A stretch of DNA of 64,000 nucleotides from Psychrobacter sp. ANT_WB68 (GCF_008369115.1 NZ_VOAZ01000006.1:17938-81937), one strand, 5' to 3'. Positions 28,897-38,244 are shown, counted from the stretch's first letter. A program made the numbers and translations. The notes: a model not told the origin generated them from the letters alone.

Positions 28897-29586
28897 ATGA
28901 CTGACACTGCGCTGATTATCGATACCGAAACCGACCAAGGCCGTGATCCGCGTCCGATTCAAGTGGCGACTATTAATGTAGCGACGGGATTTGAGTGGAT
29001 GAAATACTTTAATAGTGGCCGCTCGATATCACCAGTGGTCATTAGAATTCATGGCATCACTGATGACGATGTCGCAGGTCTTGAGAGCTTTGAGTTAGAT
29101 GCGTTTGAGCTGCCGCAGTATTTGATTGGGCATAATGTACGTTTTGATTGGCGGGTGATTGGCAGTCCCTCTGCTAAACTAATATGTACGGTGCGGCTAG
29201 CGCGCGTGGCATTTCCACAGTGGAGTGCCTATGGTCAGTCCAAATGTATCGAGCAGTTATTAGGTAAAGATGAGGCAAGTAGGATGACGATTGCCGCTCA
29301 CGATGCGCTCGGTGATGCACGCATGTGTTATCTGCTTTATCAGGCGTGCTGCGAGCGCTTGGAAATTGCACCGACGGACTTTGCTGCTGCCCATGCTATC
29401 GCCAATAAAGCCAATCCGGTGAGTAAAATGCCCTTTGGTAAACATAAGGGCATGCCGATTAAAGATGTGCCAATCAACTACGTAAAATGGATGCTAGGTA
29501 ACATCCATAATATGCAGCCGTCGCTTTATTCGGCCTTGACCAAGCGTGTTAAAGCAGAAGAAATTGCAAAAAATACGCAAGACTAA
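28897..29586 (+). CDS. DnaQ-like 3'-5' exonuclease with C-terminal DUF3820 domain
   Basis: A 229-residue protein of two parts. Residues 1-165 form a DEDDh exonuclease: DTET at 9-12, HNVRFD with Asp84, and HDALGD with His135 and Asp140, giving the complete DEDDh set. Residues 177-225 (KMPFGKHKGMPIKDVP, then YVKWMLGN) match DUF3820, a small domain also found alone or with nuclease and helicase domains. The fold suggests degradation of single-stranded nucleic acid ends. It stands alone and converges on the alpha/beta hydrolase gene. Confidence 0.85.
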   Translation: MTDTALIIDTETDQGRDPRPIQVATINVATGFEWMKYFNSGRSISPVVIRIHGITDDDVAGLESFELDAFELPQYLIGHNVRFDWRVIGSPSAKLICTVRLARVAFPQWSAYGQSKCIEQLLGKDEASRMTIAAHDALGDARMCYLLYQACCERLEIAPTDFAAAHAIANKANPVSKMPFGKHKGMPIKDVPINYVKWMLGNIHNMQPSLYSALTKRVKAEEIAKNTQD

Positions 29587-29625
29587 ACAAATGTATTTAC
29601 GCTTTAATAAATTAAAAAACTAGAT

Positions 29626-30516
29626 CTATTGCTGCTTAGCTAGCCAGTCCACTGCCATTTGCCAAAGCTGCGGGGCTTTAGCGTTGGTTTTACTACTAAA
29701 ATAGCGCATATGACCAATACTGTTTAAGCCAAACTCTTCTGGCTCAAAAAAGCGTTTTTCGACTGGCATTTTGCTAAAGACGCGAATCATATCATCTATG
29801 TTTTTGCTATTAGCAATCTCATCATCGCTAAAGCCAAGCCACAATGCTGGCATGTCAATTTCATCATAAAAATGGGTATGAATGCTTTTGCCAAAAGCGG
29901 TTTCAATATAGCCTGCGCCATTACACCACTCACGCCATTGACGAGCGACGCTGCGTGGTAGTGGCTCGCCCATACCGATTTTATCTGCTGGGGTATAGCC
30001 GAAGGTTAAATTGGTGAGTGGAATAAAGGCATCCATAAAACCTATGGCTTTGAGCTTATAAGGCATGTCCATGTTTTTGATTTGCCCTGATGAGCAAGCG
30101 ACATTAAATACCGAAGCAATGGCTTGGTAGTTTGGCATTAAACCTATCAGCTGACCGCCAGCGCTATGACCAATCAAATGGTAAGTCGCATCGGGAAATT
30201 CATCTTGCAAGGCATCAAGGACGGCAGGCATATCATGGCGACCCCAGCTGATTAAAGAGGCGTCACATTTAGATAAATCAGAGTTAAGCGATTCACCGAT
30301 ACCTTCATTATCAAAGGTTAGGACACCAAAGCCACTGGCAGCTAAATAAGTGGCAAAATTGTGATAAAACTGACGTTTGATACCGGTGGCTGGCGCGATC
30401 ATGACGGCTGTTTTCACCTCATCTTTAGGGCGATAGACAGTGGCTGCCAATGCCCGATTGCGATCAGTCATGATGCTTAGTGAATAAATATCCGTTTGAT
30501 TCTGCGTATTTTCCAT
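29626..30516 (-). CDS. Alpha/beta hydrolase (COG4757-like)
   Basis: A 296-residue cytoplasmic protein, no signal peptide. The nucleophile elbow GHSAGG places Ser118; the likely oxyanion region is APATGIKRQFY near 41-51 and the conserved TFDNEGIGES follows. The C-terminal His is in LNSIGHMRYF. It resembles the predicted alpha/beta hydrolases of COG4757; substrate is unknown. It is one of three alpha/beta hydrolases in the window. Confidence 0.85.
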   Translation of the reverse strand: MENTQNQTDIYSLSIMTDRNRALAATVYRPKDEVKTAVMIAPATGIKRQFYHNFATYLAASGFGVLTFDNEGIGESLNSDLSKCDASLISWGRHDMPAVLDALQDEFPDATYHLIGHSAGGQLIGLMPNYQAIASVFNVACSSGQIKNMDMPYKLKAIGFMDAFIPLTNLTFGYTPADKIGMGEPLPRSVARQWREWCNGAGYIETAFGKSIHTHFYDEIDMPALWLGFSDDEIANSKNIDDMIRVFSKMPVEKRFFEPEEFGLNSIGHMRYFSSKTNAKAPQLWQMAVDWLAKQQ

Positions 30517-30917
30517 GGATTAACCTTAATCTTTTATGAGTGTCTTATGGTCTTAATTGGTGCAAAGTAGCTCATTTCTTGCTATGAATTACTAATACTG
30601 TTCGATGACTGAGTGATAACCGCGTGGTAACACCGCTTATGGTAAAATAAATCTTAGGTAGGAAGGTAGGCGAAAATGACTTCTAAGTTCTATAAGCAGG
30701 TTCTATGTCCAATTCCTATGGGGCTTGTTTTGCACAATATTGACCAAAAAAATTAATCAGTAGGTATTTTTGACCAACCAACACACATCAACAAACCAAC
30801 ACGCATGAGTAAACATGTTTTAATAGCTAAGTATTTCACCCTGACGTATTTAAAAGCTGCGTATTTAAAAATTGGATATACAATCAAAACAATCGATATA
30901 AAAATTAAGGAAGCTTT
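30517..30917. other. Divergent region upstream of the LOG gene
   Basis: 401 bases with no convincing gene. A GCGTGGTAACACCGC imperfect palindrome lies near 30619-30633, and AACCAACAC is repeated at about 30776 and 30796. A 70-residue minus-strand frame here has no support. Confidence 0.35.
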
Positions 30918-31595
30918 ATGCAAATGAAAATTAATAATGACACTTATGAAGTCATTACCAGTCAAGATATTACCAATATTGAAAAAGCGGTGGATAAATC
31001 AGCGCTAACGATGCCGTTGGTAGCGGTTTATTGTGGTTCACGTTTGGGTAATGATGAAGTTTATGAGCAAGCAGCCCGTGAGCTCGGTCGTGAGCTCGCT
31101 GATAATGGCATGGGTTTGGTCTACGGCGGCGCGAGCATCGGGCTGATGGGCGCAGTGGCAGATGAAGTCATTCAAGGCGGCGCGCAAGCGGTCGGTGTGA
31201 TTCCAACCTTTATGCTCAAGCACGAAATTGCTCATGAGCAGCTGACCCGTCTGCATTTGACCGATACCATGCACACCCGTAAAACAGTGATGGCAGAATA
31301 TGCCGATGCCTTCATTACCTTGCCGGGCGGGCTTGGCACGCTGGAAGAAATTATGGAAATTGCCACATGGCGTCAGTTATATCAGCACGAAAAACCGATG
31401 ATTATTCTTAATATCAATGGTTTCTATGACCATATGATTGAGCATTTAAAATATACGGCTGACCAAGGCTTTATGAAGCAAGAAGACCTTGAGCGTCTGG
31501 TCGTTTGTAATAGCATTAGTGAAGCGATTGATATGCTAAAAACAGTGGTAACCATAGAAGGCGCGGTCGATACCGAAAAAATGGCCGGTAATTAA
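30918..31595 (+). CDS. LOG family protein, nucleoside 5'-monophosphate phosphoribohydrolase
   Basis: A 225-residue Rossmann-like protein with the LOG signature PGGLGTLEE and the upstream VYGGASIGLMGAVAD. Members release the base from nucleoside monophosphates (cytokinin-activating in plants; purine or pyrimidine monophosphates in bacteria, as for PpnN). The N-terminal 40 residues are an extra segment before VAVYCGSRLG. AAGGA lies 7 bases before the ATG. It ends at a strong terminator shared with the oxidoreductase gene. Confidence 0.9.
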   Translation: MQMKINNDTYEVITSQDITNIEKAVDKSALTMPLVAVYCGSRLGNDEVYEQAARELGRELADNGMGLVYGGASIGLMGAVADEVIQGGAQAVGVIPTFMLKHEIAHEQLTRLHLTDTMHTRKTVMAEYADAFITLPGGLGTLEEIMEIATWRQLYQHEKPMIILNINGFYDHMIEHLKYTADQGFMKQEDLERLVVCNSISEAIDMLKTVVTIEGAVDTEKMAGN

Positions 31596-31629
31596 GCGAA
31601 CTAAGCGCTAATATATACTGTTTTTACAT

Positions 31630-31674
31630 AAAAAAGGAGAGAAGGGCTTATCGTTAGCCCTTCTCTCCTTTTTT
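31630..31674. terminator. Bidirectional intrinsic terminator
   Basis: A perfect 19-bp stem runs from 31630 to 31648 and pairs with 31656-31674, with A and T runs as its outer ends. Confidence 0.92.
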
Positions 31675-31703
31675 GTTTTAACTTTATTAACATTTAAATC
31701 ATT

Positions 31704-33251
31704 TTAACTCGTCTCATGAATACCATGATTTACGCCTGCCATTGCTAATGGAAAGCCGCGTTCTTGTGCCAAATGACGCGCGACCTTATCAATCGCTACG
31801 CTATCGTTCTTTGCCAAATACGCCCACTCATGCGCATGACGCTGACTGTTTTCTGGCATATTATTATCAATTAAACCAAGCTCAGACAATTCATCGACGA
31901 TTTGATCTGCAGCAATCAGCGTTGATGAGGCTTTGACGTTTTCCGCGCGTGCATAGCGGATATTAGAGTACAAGCTCACATCCGCTACCCGCAGGGTATC
32001 ATCCTGACCGGGTATTTGCTGCCCACCATATAGTGCGTTACCGACCGTACGCGCGCTATGGAAGGTCGGCACAAACTCAGCGACATAGTCAATCGCTTGC
32101 TGGCTGCGCGCTTGCAGCGGTGCTTTATCCCAGCCATCTTCGATATAGTGCAGGTATTGCGACGGCAATTCAGGTTGGGCGCTGTCTTTATTAGAGGCGA
32201 CCAAACCATCGTCAAATAGTGTGATAAATTTGCTCATACCATGTATTTGAAAGTAACCACCGGGGTAAGGCGTAAGCTGCGCCATGCCTTCTGGCGTACC
32301 GCGATCGCCATAGACGATAATCTCTGGTATTTGCCCACCGGTGTCATTCCAGTGGGTAATATAAGAGGACTTAAACTCGACCATGCGCGTGACTTTGACG
32401 CCGACCATATCGTCGATAACGCCCGTGCGAAAGCCGCAAGCGTTGATTAAGTAATCGACTTCGATAGATTCAGTTTTGACTTCGTTTTCAAGTTCAGTGT
32501 CAGAGCTGGCCGCTTGTTGATAGTCGATACGCCATTTAGTGACATGATGATCAGCGTTTGAGCAATTCTCACAATCAACCGGCATGACTTGCTTAACTTG
32601 CGTATCGGTAAAGACATGTGCATGCTCATAACCTTCTAAAGCCAATTGTGCAGAAGCTGCCAAGCGGAATATGTTCCAGCCGTATTCTTGCACGACAATC
32701 AGCGGGAATTTGACTTTATTTAAATCCAAATACTTAGCGACCGGTATCATCCATTCGTCAACCGTACGCGGTACTGCGACTTGTTCACGCTCAGATAAGG
32801 CGATTAATTGTTCATGGCTGTAGAGCTGATAATAATTTTCAGGCTCGCCAAGTACTTTATTATAGGCATCTTGGTCGATAAGCTCACGATAAGCATCGGT
32901 CAAAATATCAAGGCGCGGTAGCAAATCTTCAGGCAAACCTTCATCGCGGGTTGGGACGGCAAATACCGTTGGGCGCACATCGATGGTATAAGGATAAAGG
33001 CGCAAAATATCGATACATTGCTTGAGCAGGGCGACGCAATCTTCGTCAGGGATTTCGCGGTATAGATTGCCACCAGCATGCAAATGGCACATCGGCGGCC
33101 CATCGATAAGCGAGGTATTTTTTTCAAATAAATAGGTCTCGAGCCCTAAGGCTGCGAGTCGAATCGCAATGGTTGCCCCAGCCGTGCCACCACCAAGAAT
33201 ACCAACCCGTTTGGTGGAAGGCGCTTGATTATTACTAAAAGAATGAGTCAT
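31704..33251 (-). CDS. FAD-dependent oxidoreductase of unknown substrate
   Basis: A 515-residue protein. The dinucleotide-binding motif GILGGGTAGATIAIRLA is at residues 17-33, followed by an acidic strand end (YLFEKN). LINACGFRTGVID in the middle is the second nucleotide-contact region of glucose-inhibited-division-like or DAO-like flavoproteins. A CxxC (Cys227 and Cys230 in VDCENCSN) is notable and could bind metal or be redox active. No transmembrane segment. AAGGA lies 14 bases before the ATG, which is distant, so the start is not certain. Neighbours give no clue. Confidence 0.75.
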   Translation of the reverse strand: MTHSFSNNQAPSTKRVGILGGGTAGATIAIRLAALGLETYLFEKNTSLIDGPPMCHLHAGGNLYREIPDEDCVALLKQCIDILRLYPYTIDVRPTVFAVPTRDEGLPEDLLPRLDILTDAYRELIDQDAYNKVLGEPENYYQLYSHEQLIALSEREQVAVPRTVDEWMIPVAKYLDLNKVKFPLIVVQEYGWNIFRLAASAQLALEGYEHAHVFTDTQVKQVMPVDCENCSNADHHVTKWRIDYQQAASSDTELENEVKTESIEVDYLINACGFRTGVIDDMVGVKVTRMVEFKSSYITHWNDTGGQIPEIIVYGDRGTPEGMAQLTPYPGGYFQIHGMSKFITLFDDGLVASNKDSAQPELPSQYLHYIEDGWDKAPLQARSQQAIDYVAEFVPTFHSARTVGNALYGGQQIPGQDDTLRVADVSLYSNIRYARAENVKASSTLIAADQIVDELSELGLIDNNMPENSQRHAHEWAYLAKNDSVAIDKVARHLAQERGFPLAMAGVNHGIHETS

Positions 33252-33831
33252 TGTCGTTGTTATATCCTTAATCGCATTCCTGTCATCAGGAGTTGCTCGG
33301 CGTCTTTGTAAAATAATTCATTTCTAAGTTTCTAAAGCATTTATGTTTTAAATAGCCTATGTTTTATCGAGGGCAAGACTACCGATATGCGTGCAACGGA
33401 CGCCAAGTTCAATATTTATCTTAAGCCGCGATGGTCATATTTGCTATTGTGTAGTAATTCTTAATTTCTATAGCGTTATTCTACGAAAAACTACAATTGA
33501 TACGAGGATAAATACGTAAGTAGATGCATTAGTTTTGTCAATGAATGACAGTGATAATATATTTCTAAAAGGCCGGTTATAACGAGACGTGCTTAAAGCG
33601 TGAATACCAGAAAAATATTTTTTATAAATGAGATATTTAACTTCGCTTAATTTGTAATAATTATGCACTTTTGTAAATTTATATAATGATAGAAACGACT
33701 GCTTTCATGCCTATGTTATATTAAAAATACTTGTAGTCAGTGCTAAGCCGTTTTAGGTATCACGGTTCACACCAGCAGACAACAAGGAAGATTCAATAAA
33801 AATATATTCTCACCATAACAAGGAAGTTACT
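33252..33831. other. Gene-free region before the COG4315 lipoprotein
   Basis: 580 AT-rich bases between divergent genes. A 66-codon minus-strand frame at 33468-33668 lacks a ribosome site. No strong hairpin or repeat seen. Confidence 0.4.
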
Positions 33832-34266
33832 ATGAAACGTATCATTGTATTATCGGCGCTCAGTGGCGTGTTAGCGCTTAGCGGTTGTTCGACGCTAAAC
33901 AATATGTTCGGCAATGATGATTCTGGCATGCATGACGTGCAAGCCACCAATAAGAACACCGCCCCAGTTACTAGTAAGAATGGCGTGTTGGTTGATGCTA
34001 CTAACCATATGACGCTTTATACGTATGACAAAGATTCAATGAACAAATCAGATTGCGGTGCAGCTTGCCAAGTTTTGTGGCCGATCTTTATGGCACCAAG
34101 CAATGCAAAACCCTCTGGTCAGTTTGCTGCATTCAAGCGTGAAGATGGTAAGTATCAATGGGCAATGAATGGTAAGCCTTTATATTTCTACGCCAATGAT
34201 ACAAAGGTTGGCGATAAAGATGGCGACGATAAGTTTGGCGTTTGGCATATCGTGAAAACTAATTAG
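33832..34266 (+). CDS. Small lipoprotein with COG4315-type secreted repeat
   Basis: A 144-residue lipoprotein: signal MKRIIVLSALSGVLALSGC with Cys19 as the lipidation site (LSGC lipobox), and CSTLNN after it. The mature domain contains GVLVDATNHMTLYTYDKDS, CGAACQVLWPIFMAP and GKPLYFYANDTKVGDKDGD, the features of the secreted repeat family PF03640 (COG4315), of unknown function. AAGGAAG precedes the ATG. It converges with the YceI gene and shares a terminator with it. Confidence 0.88.
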   Translation: MKRIIVLSALSGVLALSGCSTLNNMFGNDDSGMHDVQATNKNTAPVTSKNGVLVDATNHMTLYTYDKDSMNKSDCGAACQVLWPIFMAPSNAKPSGQFAAFKREDGKYQWAMNGKPLYFYANDTKVGDKDGDDKFGVWHIVKTN

Positions 34267-34354
34267 CACTTAAGCTAACTAGTGTGAAAACCAATGAATG
34301 TTAGAAACAGATAACGTTAAAACGAATTACCTGAAAAGATATTTTAGAGGAAGT

Positions 34355-34385
34355 AAAAAAGCAGCCATCTGATGGCTGCTTTTTT
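34355..34385. terminator. Bidirectional intrinsic terminator
   Basis: AAAAAAGCAGCCATC pairs with GATGGCTGCTTTTTT, serving the convergent lipoprotein and YceI genes. Confidence 0.9.
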
Positions 34386-34435
34386 AATGGATTACTTATC
34401 AGGTTTTTTAAAATTTCAATAACAAACCGTTAGAA

Positions 34436-35059
34436 TTATTTTGTTTTTTTCGTGGTCGCGGCTTTTTTCTCTATCAGCTCACCATCGATTTGTAGTGGCA
34501 CTTTAGTAGTGATACCATCAGAAAAAATCGTCATACCATAAGCGGCGCGGTCGATGATACCAGTCGCACGGAAACCAATGACAGGCTCTTTTGTCATCGG
34601 ACTATTGGCGATTTTATTTAAAGTCACATCTAGTGTTAGCGGTTTGGTTTGACCAAGCATGGTGAAATCACCAGTGACTTTGGCCTGCTGTGGGTTTTTA
34701 AATGTTACAGAAGTCGATTTAAAGGTCATGGTGGGATATTTGGCGACATTAAAAAAGTCATCCTTTTTTAAATGCTCATCACGAGCTTCCCAATTGGTAT
34801 CAATGCTATCGGCGGCGATAGTAAAGTTCATGCTGGTTTTATTGGGCGCTTTGATATCGTAATTGACCACGCCTTTAACATCGTTAAAATGGCCCATCGT
34901 CATTGAGAAACCTAGATGATCAACCGAAAATCCGACACGAGTATGTGAGTCATCTAGCTGCCATTGGGTTGGTAACGCTGCACTTGCCATGGTAGTAATG
35001 ACAAGCGCAGAGCTGATAGCAAACGCTTTCATAGTATTTTTTAAGGCAGTGTTTATCAT
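34436..35059 (-). CDS. YceI family periplasmic protein
   Basis: A 207-residue protein. Residues 1-27 are a signal peptide ending in ASA, followed by ALPTQWQLDDSHTRVGFSVDHLG, the start of the YceI lipocalin-like beta barrel that binds isoprenoid-type lipids in relatives. Other family segments are DEHLKKDDFFNVAKYPTMTF and the closing GFRATGIIDRAAYGM. The C-terminus is Lys/Thr-rich. Physiological ligand is unknown. It is divergent from the L31 gene. Confidence 0.92.
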   Translation of the reverse strand: MINTALKNTMKAFAISSALVITTMASAALPTQWQLDDSHTRVGFSVDHLGFSMTMGHFNDVKGVVNYDIKAPNKTSMNFTIAADSIDTNWEARDEHLKKDDFFNVAKYPTMTFKSTSVTFKNPQQAKVTGDFTMLGQTKPLTLDVTLNKIANSPMTKEPVIGFRATGIIDRAAYGMTIFSDGITTKVPLQIDGELIEKKAATTKKTK

Positions 35060-35571
35060 TATTTTATCCTTATTTAATGGTTATTTAGCCGTCATTTTTA
35101 CGGCACTATTTTTGCTAGAGCGTTATCGATTTATCAAGCTTTAGGATTAATTTTTTAAGCGATAAATACCATTTAGTCTTCTTAAATATCAACATTAAAA
35201 AATAAATAACTATTTAGTTCGTCTAAAAATTAGCTATTGACTATATGGTCTATCTAATCAGTTATTATACTGGTATCCATCTTTTATCTCAATGCCGTTA
35301 GGGTTTCGATGCGAGCGTAGGGTGTGGTATTATCATAGAAGCTGCTTGCATCGAGCAGCAAAAACCGTTAAAATCGCGGTTTGATTTTCCCGCTGGGGAA
35401 AGGCTAAGTGAGCAGCGGTGTGGTGTTGGGTGCTGGAATAAGCCAGTGACGCAGTTGCCAGACTGGAAGATGTCCTTAGTGCCTCAGTTACGTATGTCAT
35501 TGTTTGGTTGATAGCTCAATCATAGTTTCAATCAAAAGCCCTGTACATACATCGGACATAGAGAGTTTATT
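35060..35571. other. YceI-rpmE2 intergenic region
   Basis: 512 bases. The first 220 are AT-rich and may hold promoters in both directions; CAGTTATTATACTG (about 35252-35265) is a weak dyad that could be compared with Zur boxes. The second part (35290-35540) is GC-richer and strongly structured; see the separate entry. Confidence 0.4.
35290..35540 (+). ncRNA. Candidate structured leader or small RNA upstream of L31 gene
   Basis: Three clear hairpins follow each other on the plus strand: GCTGCT/AGCAGC (35341-35359), AAACCG/CGGTTT (about 35363-35383) and CCGCTG/CAGCGG (about 35390-35418). CTGG/CCAG pairings follow near 35433-35475. The base composition contrasts with the flanking AT-rich DNA, and no protein is encoded. 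It does not match the conserved cores of the cobalamin, FMN, TPP or glycine riboswitches. An L31 autoregulatory leader or an independent small RNA are the alternatives. Confidence 0.45.
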
Positions 35572-35853
35572 ATGCGTAAAGATATCCATCCTAATTACCA
35601 AGAAGTTTTGTTCCATGATACTAACGCTGACGTGTTTTTCTTAACTCGTTCAACCGTTAAAACCAAAGCTACTCGTGAATACGAAGGTACAGAATATCCA
35701 TACTACCCACTTGATATCTCAAGTGCGTCGCATCCATTCTATACTGGTGAACAACGCAAAACTTCTACTGAAGGCCGTGTTGCAAGCTTCAACAAACGCT
35801 TTGGTGCGTTTGGTGGCCGTAAGAAAGCTGCTGATACTGACGCTGCAGAATAA
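35572..35853 (+). CDS. rpmE2: 50S ribosomal protein L31, type B (zinc-free)
   Basis: A 93-residue ribosomal protein. It begins [17 protein letters not shown] and contains [28 protein letters not shown]; the CxxC zinc motif of type A L31 is missing. In other bacteria the type B paralogue replaces zinc-containing L31 when zinc is scarce, under Zur; here no confident Zur box is seen. The C-terminus has an extra Ala/Asp tail. The gene lies behind a long structured leader and ends with a strong terminator. Confidence 0.95.
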   Translation: MRKDIHPNYQEVLFHDTNADVFFLTRSTVKTKATREYEGTEYPYYPLDISSASHPFYTGEQRKTSTEGRVASFNKRFGAFGGRKKAADTDAAE

Positions 35854-35926
35854 TTCACACCTATTGCGTGATATTATTTTGAGCATGTGTTTTCTCAAAC
35901 ATGCACAGCTATAGTATTAAGAACAT

Positions 35927-35958
35927 AAAAAAACCGCTGACTATTCAGCGGTTTTTTT
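35927..35958. terminator. Bidirectional terminator after rpmE2
   Basis: AAAAAAACCGCTGA pairs with TCAGCGGTTTTTTT around a 4-base loop, between rpmE2 and the SGNH gene. Confidence 0.92.
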
Positions 35959-35992
35959 GTTTAAATTTTTAGAAGTAAATGCTCAATAGTTT

Positions 35993-36853
35993 CTAGTCAG
36001 TAAGCTCAGCATCGGAAGGGGAAGGTTTCAGTAACTGTATAATCAGCTCTGCTAATTGCTGCGCCCAATAACCGTACATGAGGCTGCTAGGGTGAAAGCC
36101 ATCACTGGCAAACATCACTCTGATATCGATTGGTGTGCCATTAGAATGTTCGTCTATCATGCGGGCAAAGTCGGTCGCCATGTAGGTGACACCATCGTGA
36201 GCAGCACAGACTTGCTGCAAGGTGTTATCAAGGATAGAGGCTTTGGCACCGATAAAGTTATTCAACGGTGCAGGTATCGCCGGCATCTGCGCCATTGGCG
36301 GCAGACTTAAAAAAACCAATTCGCGTACGCCAAATTTACGCTGGGCGATAGCAACAATGTCTTCGATTTGCTGTTGCCATTTGTTTACAGAAACACTCGA
36401 TGTCGTATCATTGACCCCAACACTCAGTATCATCACATCGATAGGTAAGTTTGGCGCTGGCATAATATATAGCCTACGTAAAATATCAAAACTGGTGTGC
36501 CCCGTTGTTGCTTGTAATGACCAGTTCAATACTGAAAAATGAGTATTGATAGCAGGTTGCTGCGTCAAGATGGGAATCAAGTTACCAACGAGCGCTTCTT
36601 GCTGCGTCTCACTACCAACTCCAGCCGCTGCCGAATCACCAACGATCATCAGGTTTAGCATTGGCTGCGTATGCTCTTTTGGAGTATCTGTAGTGCTGTT
36701 TAACTGAACCTGCCCGTGCCTCTCGCCATTAGGCTCAGGTAGGCGTACCGTATCACGCTTGATTTTGCGACCTTGATACAGGTAAACAGGGGCGAATAGC
36801 ATGTCTTTTGCAACCGCTGCGATTTTATTCTGCATTTTTTTAGTAGCTACCAT
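35993..36853 (-). CDS. SGNH/GDSL-type hydrolase linked to nadV
   Basis: A 286-residue esterase-like protein. Block I is MIVGDSAAAGVG with nucleophile Ser74; block III is SVGVNDTT; block V is DGFHPSSLMYGYWA with the catalytic Asp and His. There is no signal peptide; a hydrophobic segment is absent, so it should be cytoplasmic. Its ATG overlaps the last 7 bases of nadV, so translation is probably coupled and the two are in one operon. Substrate is unknown; esterase, lysophospholipase or deacetylase activity are all possible for the family. Confidence 0.85.
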   Translation of the reverse strand: MVATKKMQNKIAAVAKDMLFAPVYLYQGRKIKRDTVRLPEPNGERHGQVQLNSTTDTPKEHTQPMLNLMIVGDSAAAGVGSETQQEALVGNLIPILTQQPAINTHFSVLNWSLQATTGHTSFDILRRLYIMPAPNLPIDVMILSVGVNDTTSSVSVNKWQQQIEDIVAIAQRKFGVRELVFLSLPPMAQMPAIPAPLNNFIGAKASILDNTLQQVCAAHDGVTYMATDFARMIDEHSNGTPIDIRVMFASDGFHPSSLMYGYWAQQLAELIIQLLKPSPSDAELTD

Positions 36854-38244
36854 CCTGCTCGCTCCCGAATAGTGGTGAGGTTGTCTTCAATGAGTAATTT
36901 TCCGTCGATATATACATCGCGTAATAGGTTGTCCTCTGGTGCAGATAAGTCAGCCGCTTTTATGGTTACTAATAAACCGTTGCTATTTTTTATCAGTGCC
37001 AAACGACCTTTTTTTGAGCGTTTTGAGCGGCTAGTCACTGGATCTTTATAGATGTCCTTCCACACGCCATTAATAGAGATGGCACTGGCTTTCATCGCCC
37101 AGCTCATGGTATCGCGATTGACCTGCTGCAATAATCCACCACCCATACCAAAGGTGACATTGTCGGCGCTAAATCCTGCTTTTAATATGACATCAATAAT
37201 CTTCCTTAAGCTTTGCGGACTGATGCCATCGCCTTGAATAACACGCACATAATCAGGCAACACTTTATAGCCCTTACTATTAATCGTCGTACCGAATTTT
37301 ACTGCCAAACGCTCTAAGGCTTCGCGCACCACTTTAGCCGGATCGCCACTGTCTGGTCGGATAACTAAAGTCCCGCCCATATTTTTGACATCGCCTTTTA
37401 GGCTGCCGCCCCAAATATTGTCAATGGCATTCCATAAATCATAGCTGTCAGAAACCACAGAAAAGCTCTTACCTGCGCCGCCAAACTGCTCAATCATATT
37501 GGCAAAGGCGGCGGTTTCACCATCACGGCCCCAAGCAGTCATGGTGCTATGCTCAGCGGCAGGGATAGAGAAGGCTGGCATGTCTTTATCCATGTGATAC
37601 CAGCGACTGGCGGCGACCAATGCTGTCATCGAGTCGGTACCAGCGAAGTTCACCAAATGAGCAAGGCTACCTAGCGCTACAGATTCTTGGCTAGAAGCAC
37701 CGCGCGAACCAAAATCATGCAAACGGAAAATCAGCGACTCGGTATTGTCGGCAGATTTTTCTAGTGCCTGGCGTATGATACCTTTGCAATAATGCGAGAC
37801 GCTAGCGACCGTTGACGGATACCAAATCGCCCGCAGTAGTGCCGTTTCGATATAGCTTGGTAGCCAATAAAACTCAGGGTCCGTATTGATAATCTGACAG
37901 ACCACATTGGATGCTGGCACCACGCTACCTTCAGCAATGGCTTCAATGCGTAGTGGCAGATAGCCGCCATGCTTATCGACCAACAGCTGCCAACCAGCAC
38001 GGTTGAAGGTCAAGCCATGTGCTTGAATGACCATTTCGGCTTCATCGATATCTTGATGAGTAATCGACGTGCTTAGGTATTCTTTGATAAAAGCTTGTAA
38101 GCCGAAAAACACCACATCGTAATCGCCTTTACGCGCCTCAATATAGCTTGAGAGATATTCACTACCTTTTGGATATTGCACCCAATGTGAGGTTTTATAG
38201 CTGTCACTATTTAGGATTAAATTGTTTAAATTACTGGTATACAT
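36847..38244 (-). CDS. nadV: Nicotinamide phosphoribosyltransferase NadV
   Basis: A 465-residue enzyme that joins nicotinamide and PRPP to give nicotinamide mononucleotide. Family hallmarks: NSDSYKTSHWVQYPKGSEYLSSYIEAR at the N-terminus (here from residue 12), FRLHDFGSRGASSQE, the PAAEHSTMTAWGRDGE active region, and VIRPDSGDPAKVV. The ATG at 38242-38244 sits 7 bases after AGAGGAG; a GTG one codon upstream is closer. It follows nadM by 133 bases and overlaps the SGNH gene by 7 bases, giving a nadM-nadV-SGNH operon. Confidence 0.95.
   Translation of the reverse strand: MYTSNLNNLILNSDSYKTSHWVQYPKGSEYLSSYIEARKGDYDVVFFGLQAFIKEYLSTSITHQDIDEAEMVIQAHGLTFNRAGWQLLVDKHGGYLPLRIEAIAEGSVVPASNVVCQIINTDPEFYWLPSYIETALLRAIWYPSTVASVSHYCKGIIRQALEKSADNTESLIFRLHDFGSRGASSQESVALGSLAHLVNFAGTDSMTALVAASRWYHMDKDMPAFSIPAAEHSTMTAWGRDGETAAFANMIEQFGGAGKSFSVVSDSYDLWNAIDNIWGGSLKGDVKNMGGTLVIRPDSGDPAKVVREALERLAVKFGTTINSKGYKVLPDYVRVIQGDGISPQSLRKIIDVILKAGFSADNVTFGMGGGLLQQVNRDTMSWAMKASAISINGVWKDIYKDPVTSRSKRSKKGRLALIKNSNGLLVTIKAADLSAPEDNLLRDVYIDGKLLIEDNLTTIRERAGW

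Noticed and set aside
33468..33668. 66-residue minus-strand frame in the 580-base gap
   Set aside because: No ribosome site, no recognisable family, AT-rich DNA where chance frames are common.
35281..35560. Cobalamin or other known riboswitch upstream of L31
   Set aside because: The segment GCCAGACTGGAAG superficially recalled a B12 box, but the conserved core pieces and their order are missing, and L31 is not a B12-related gene.
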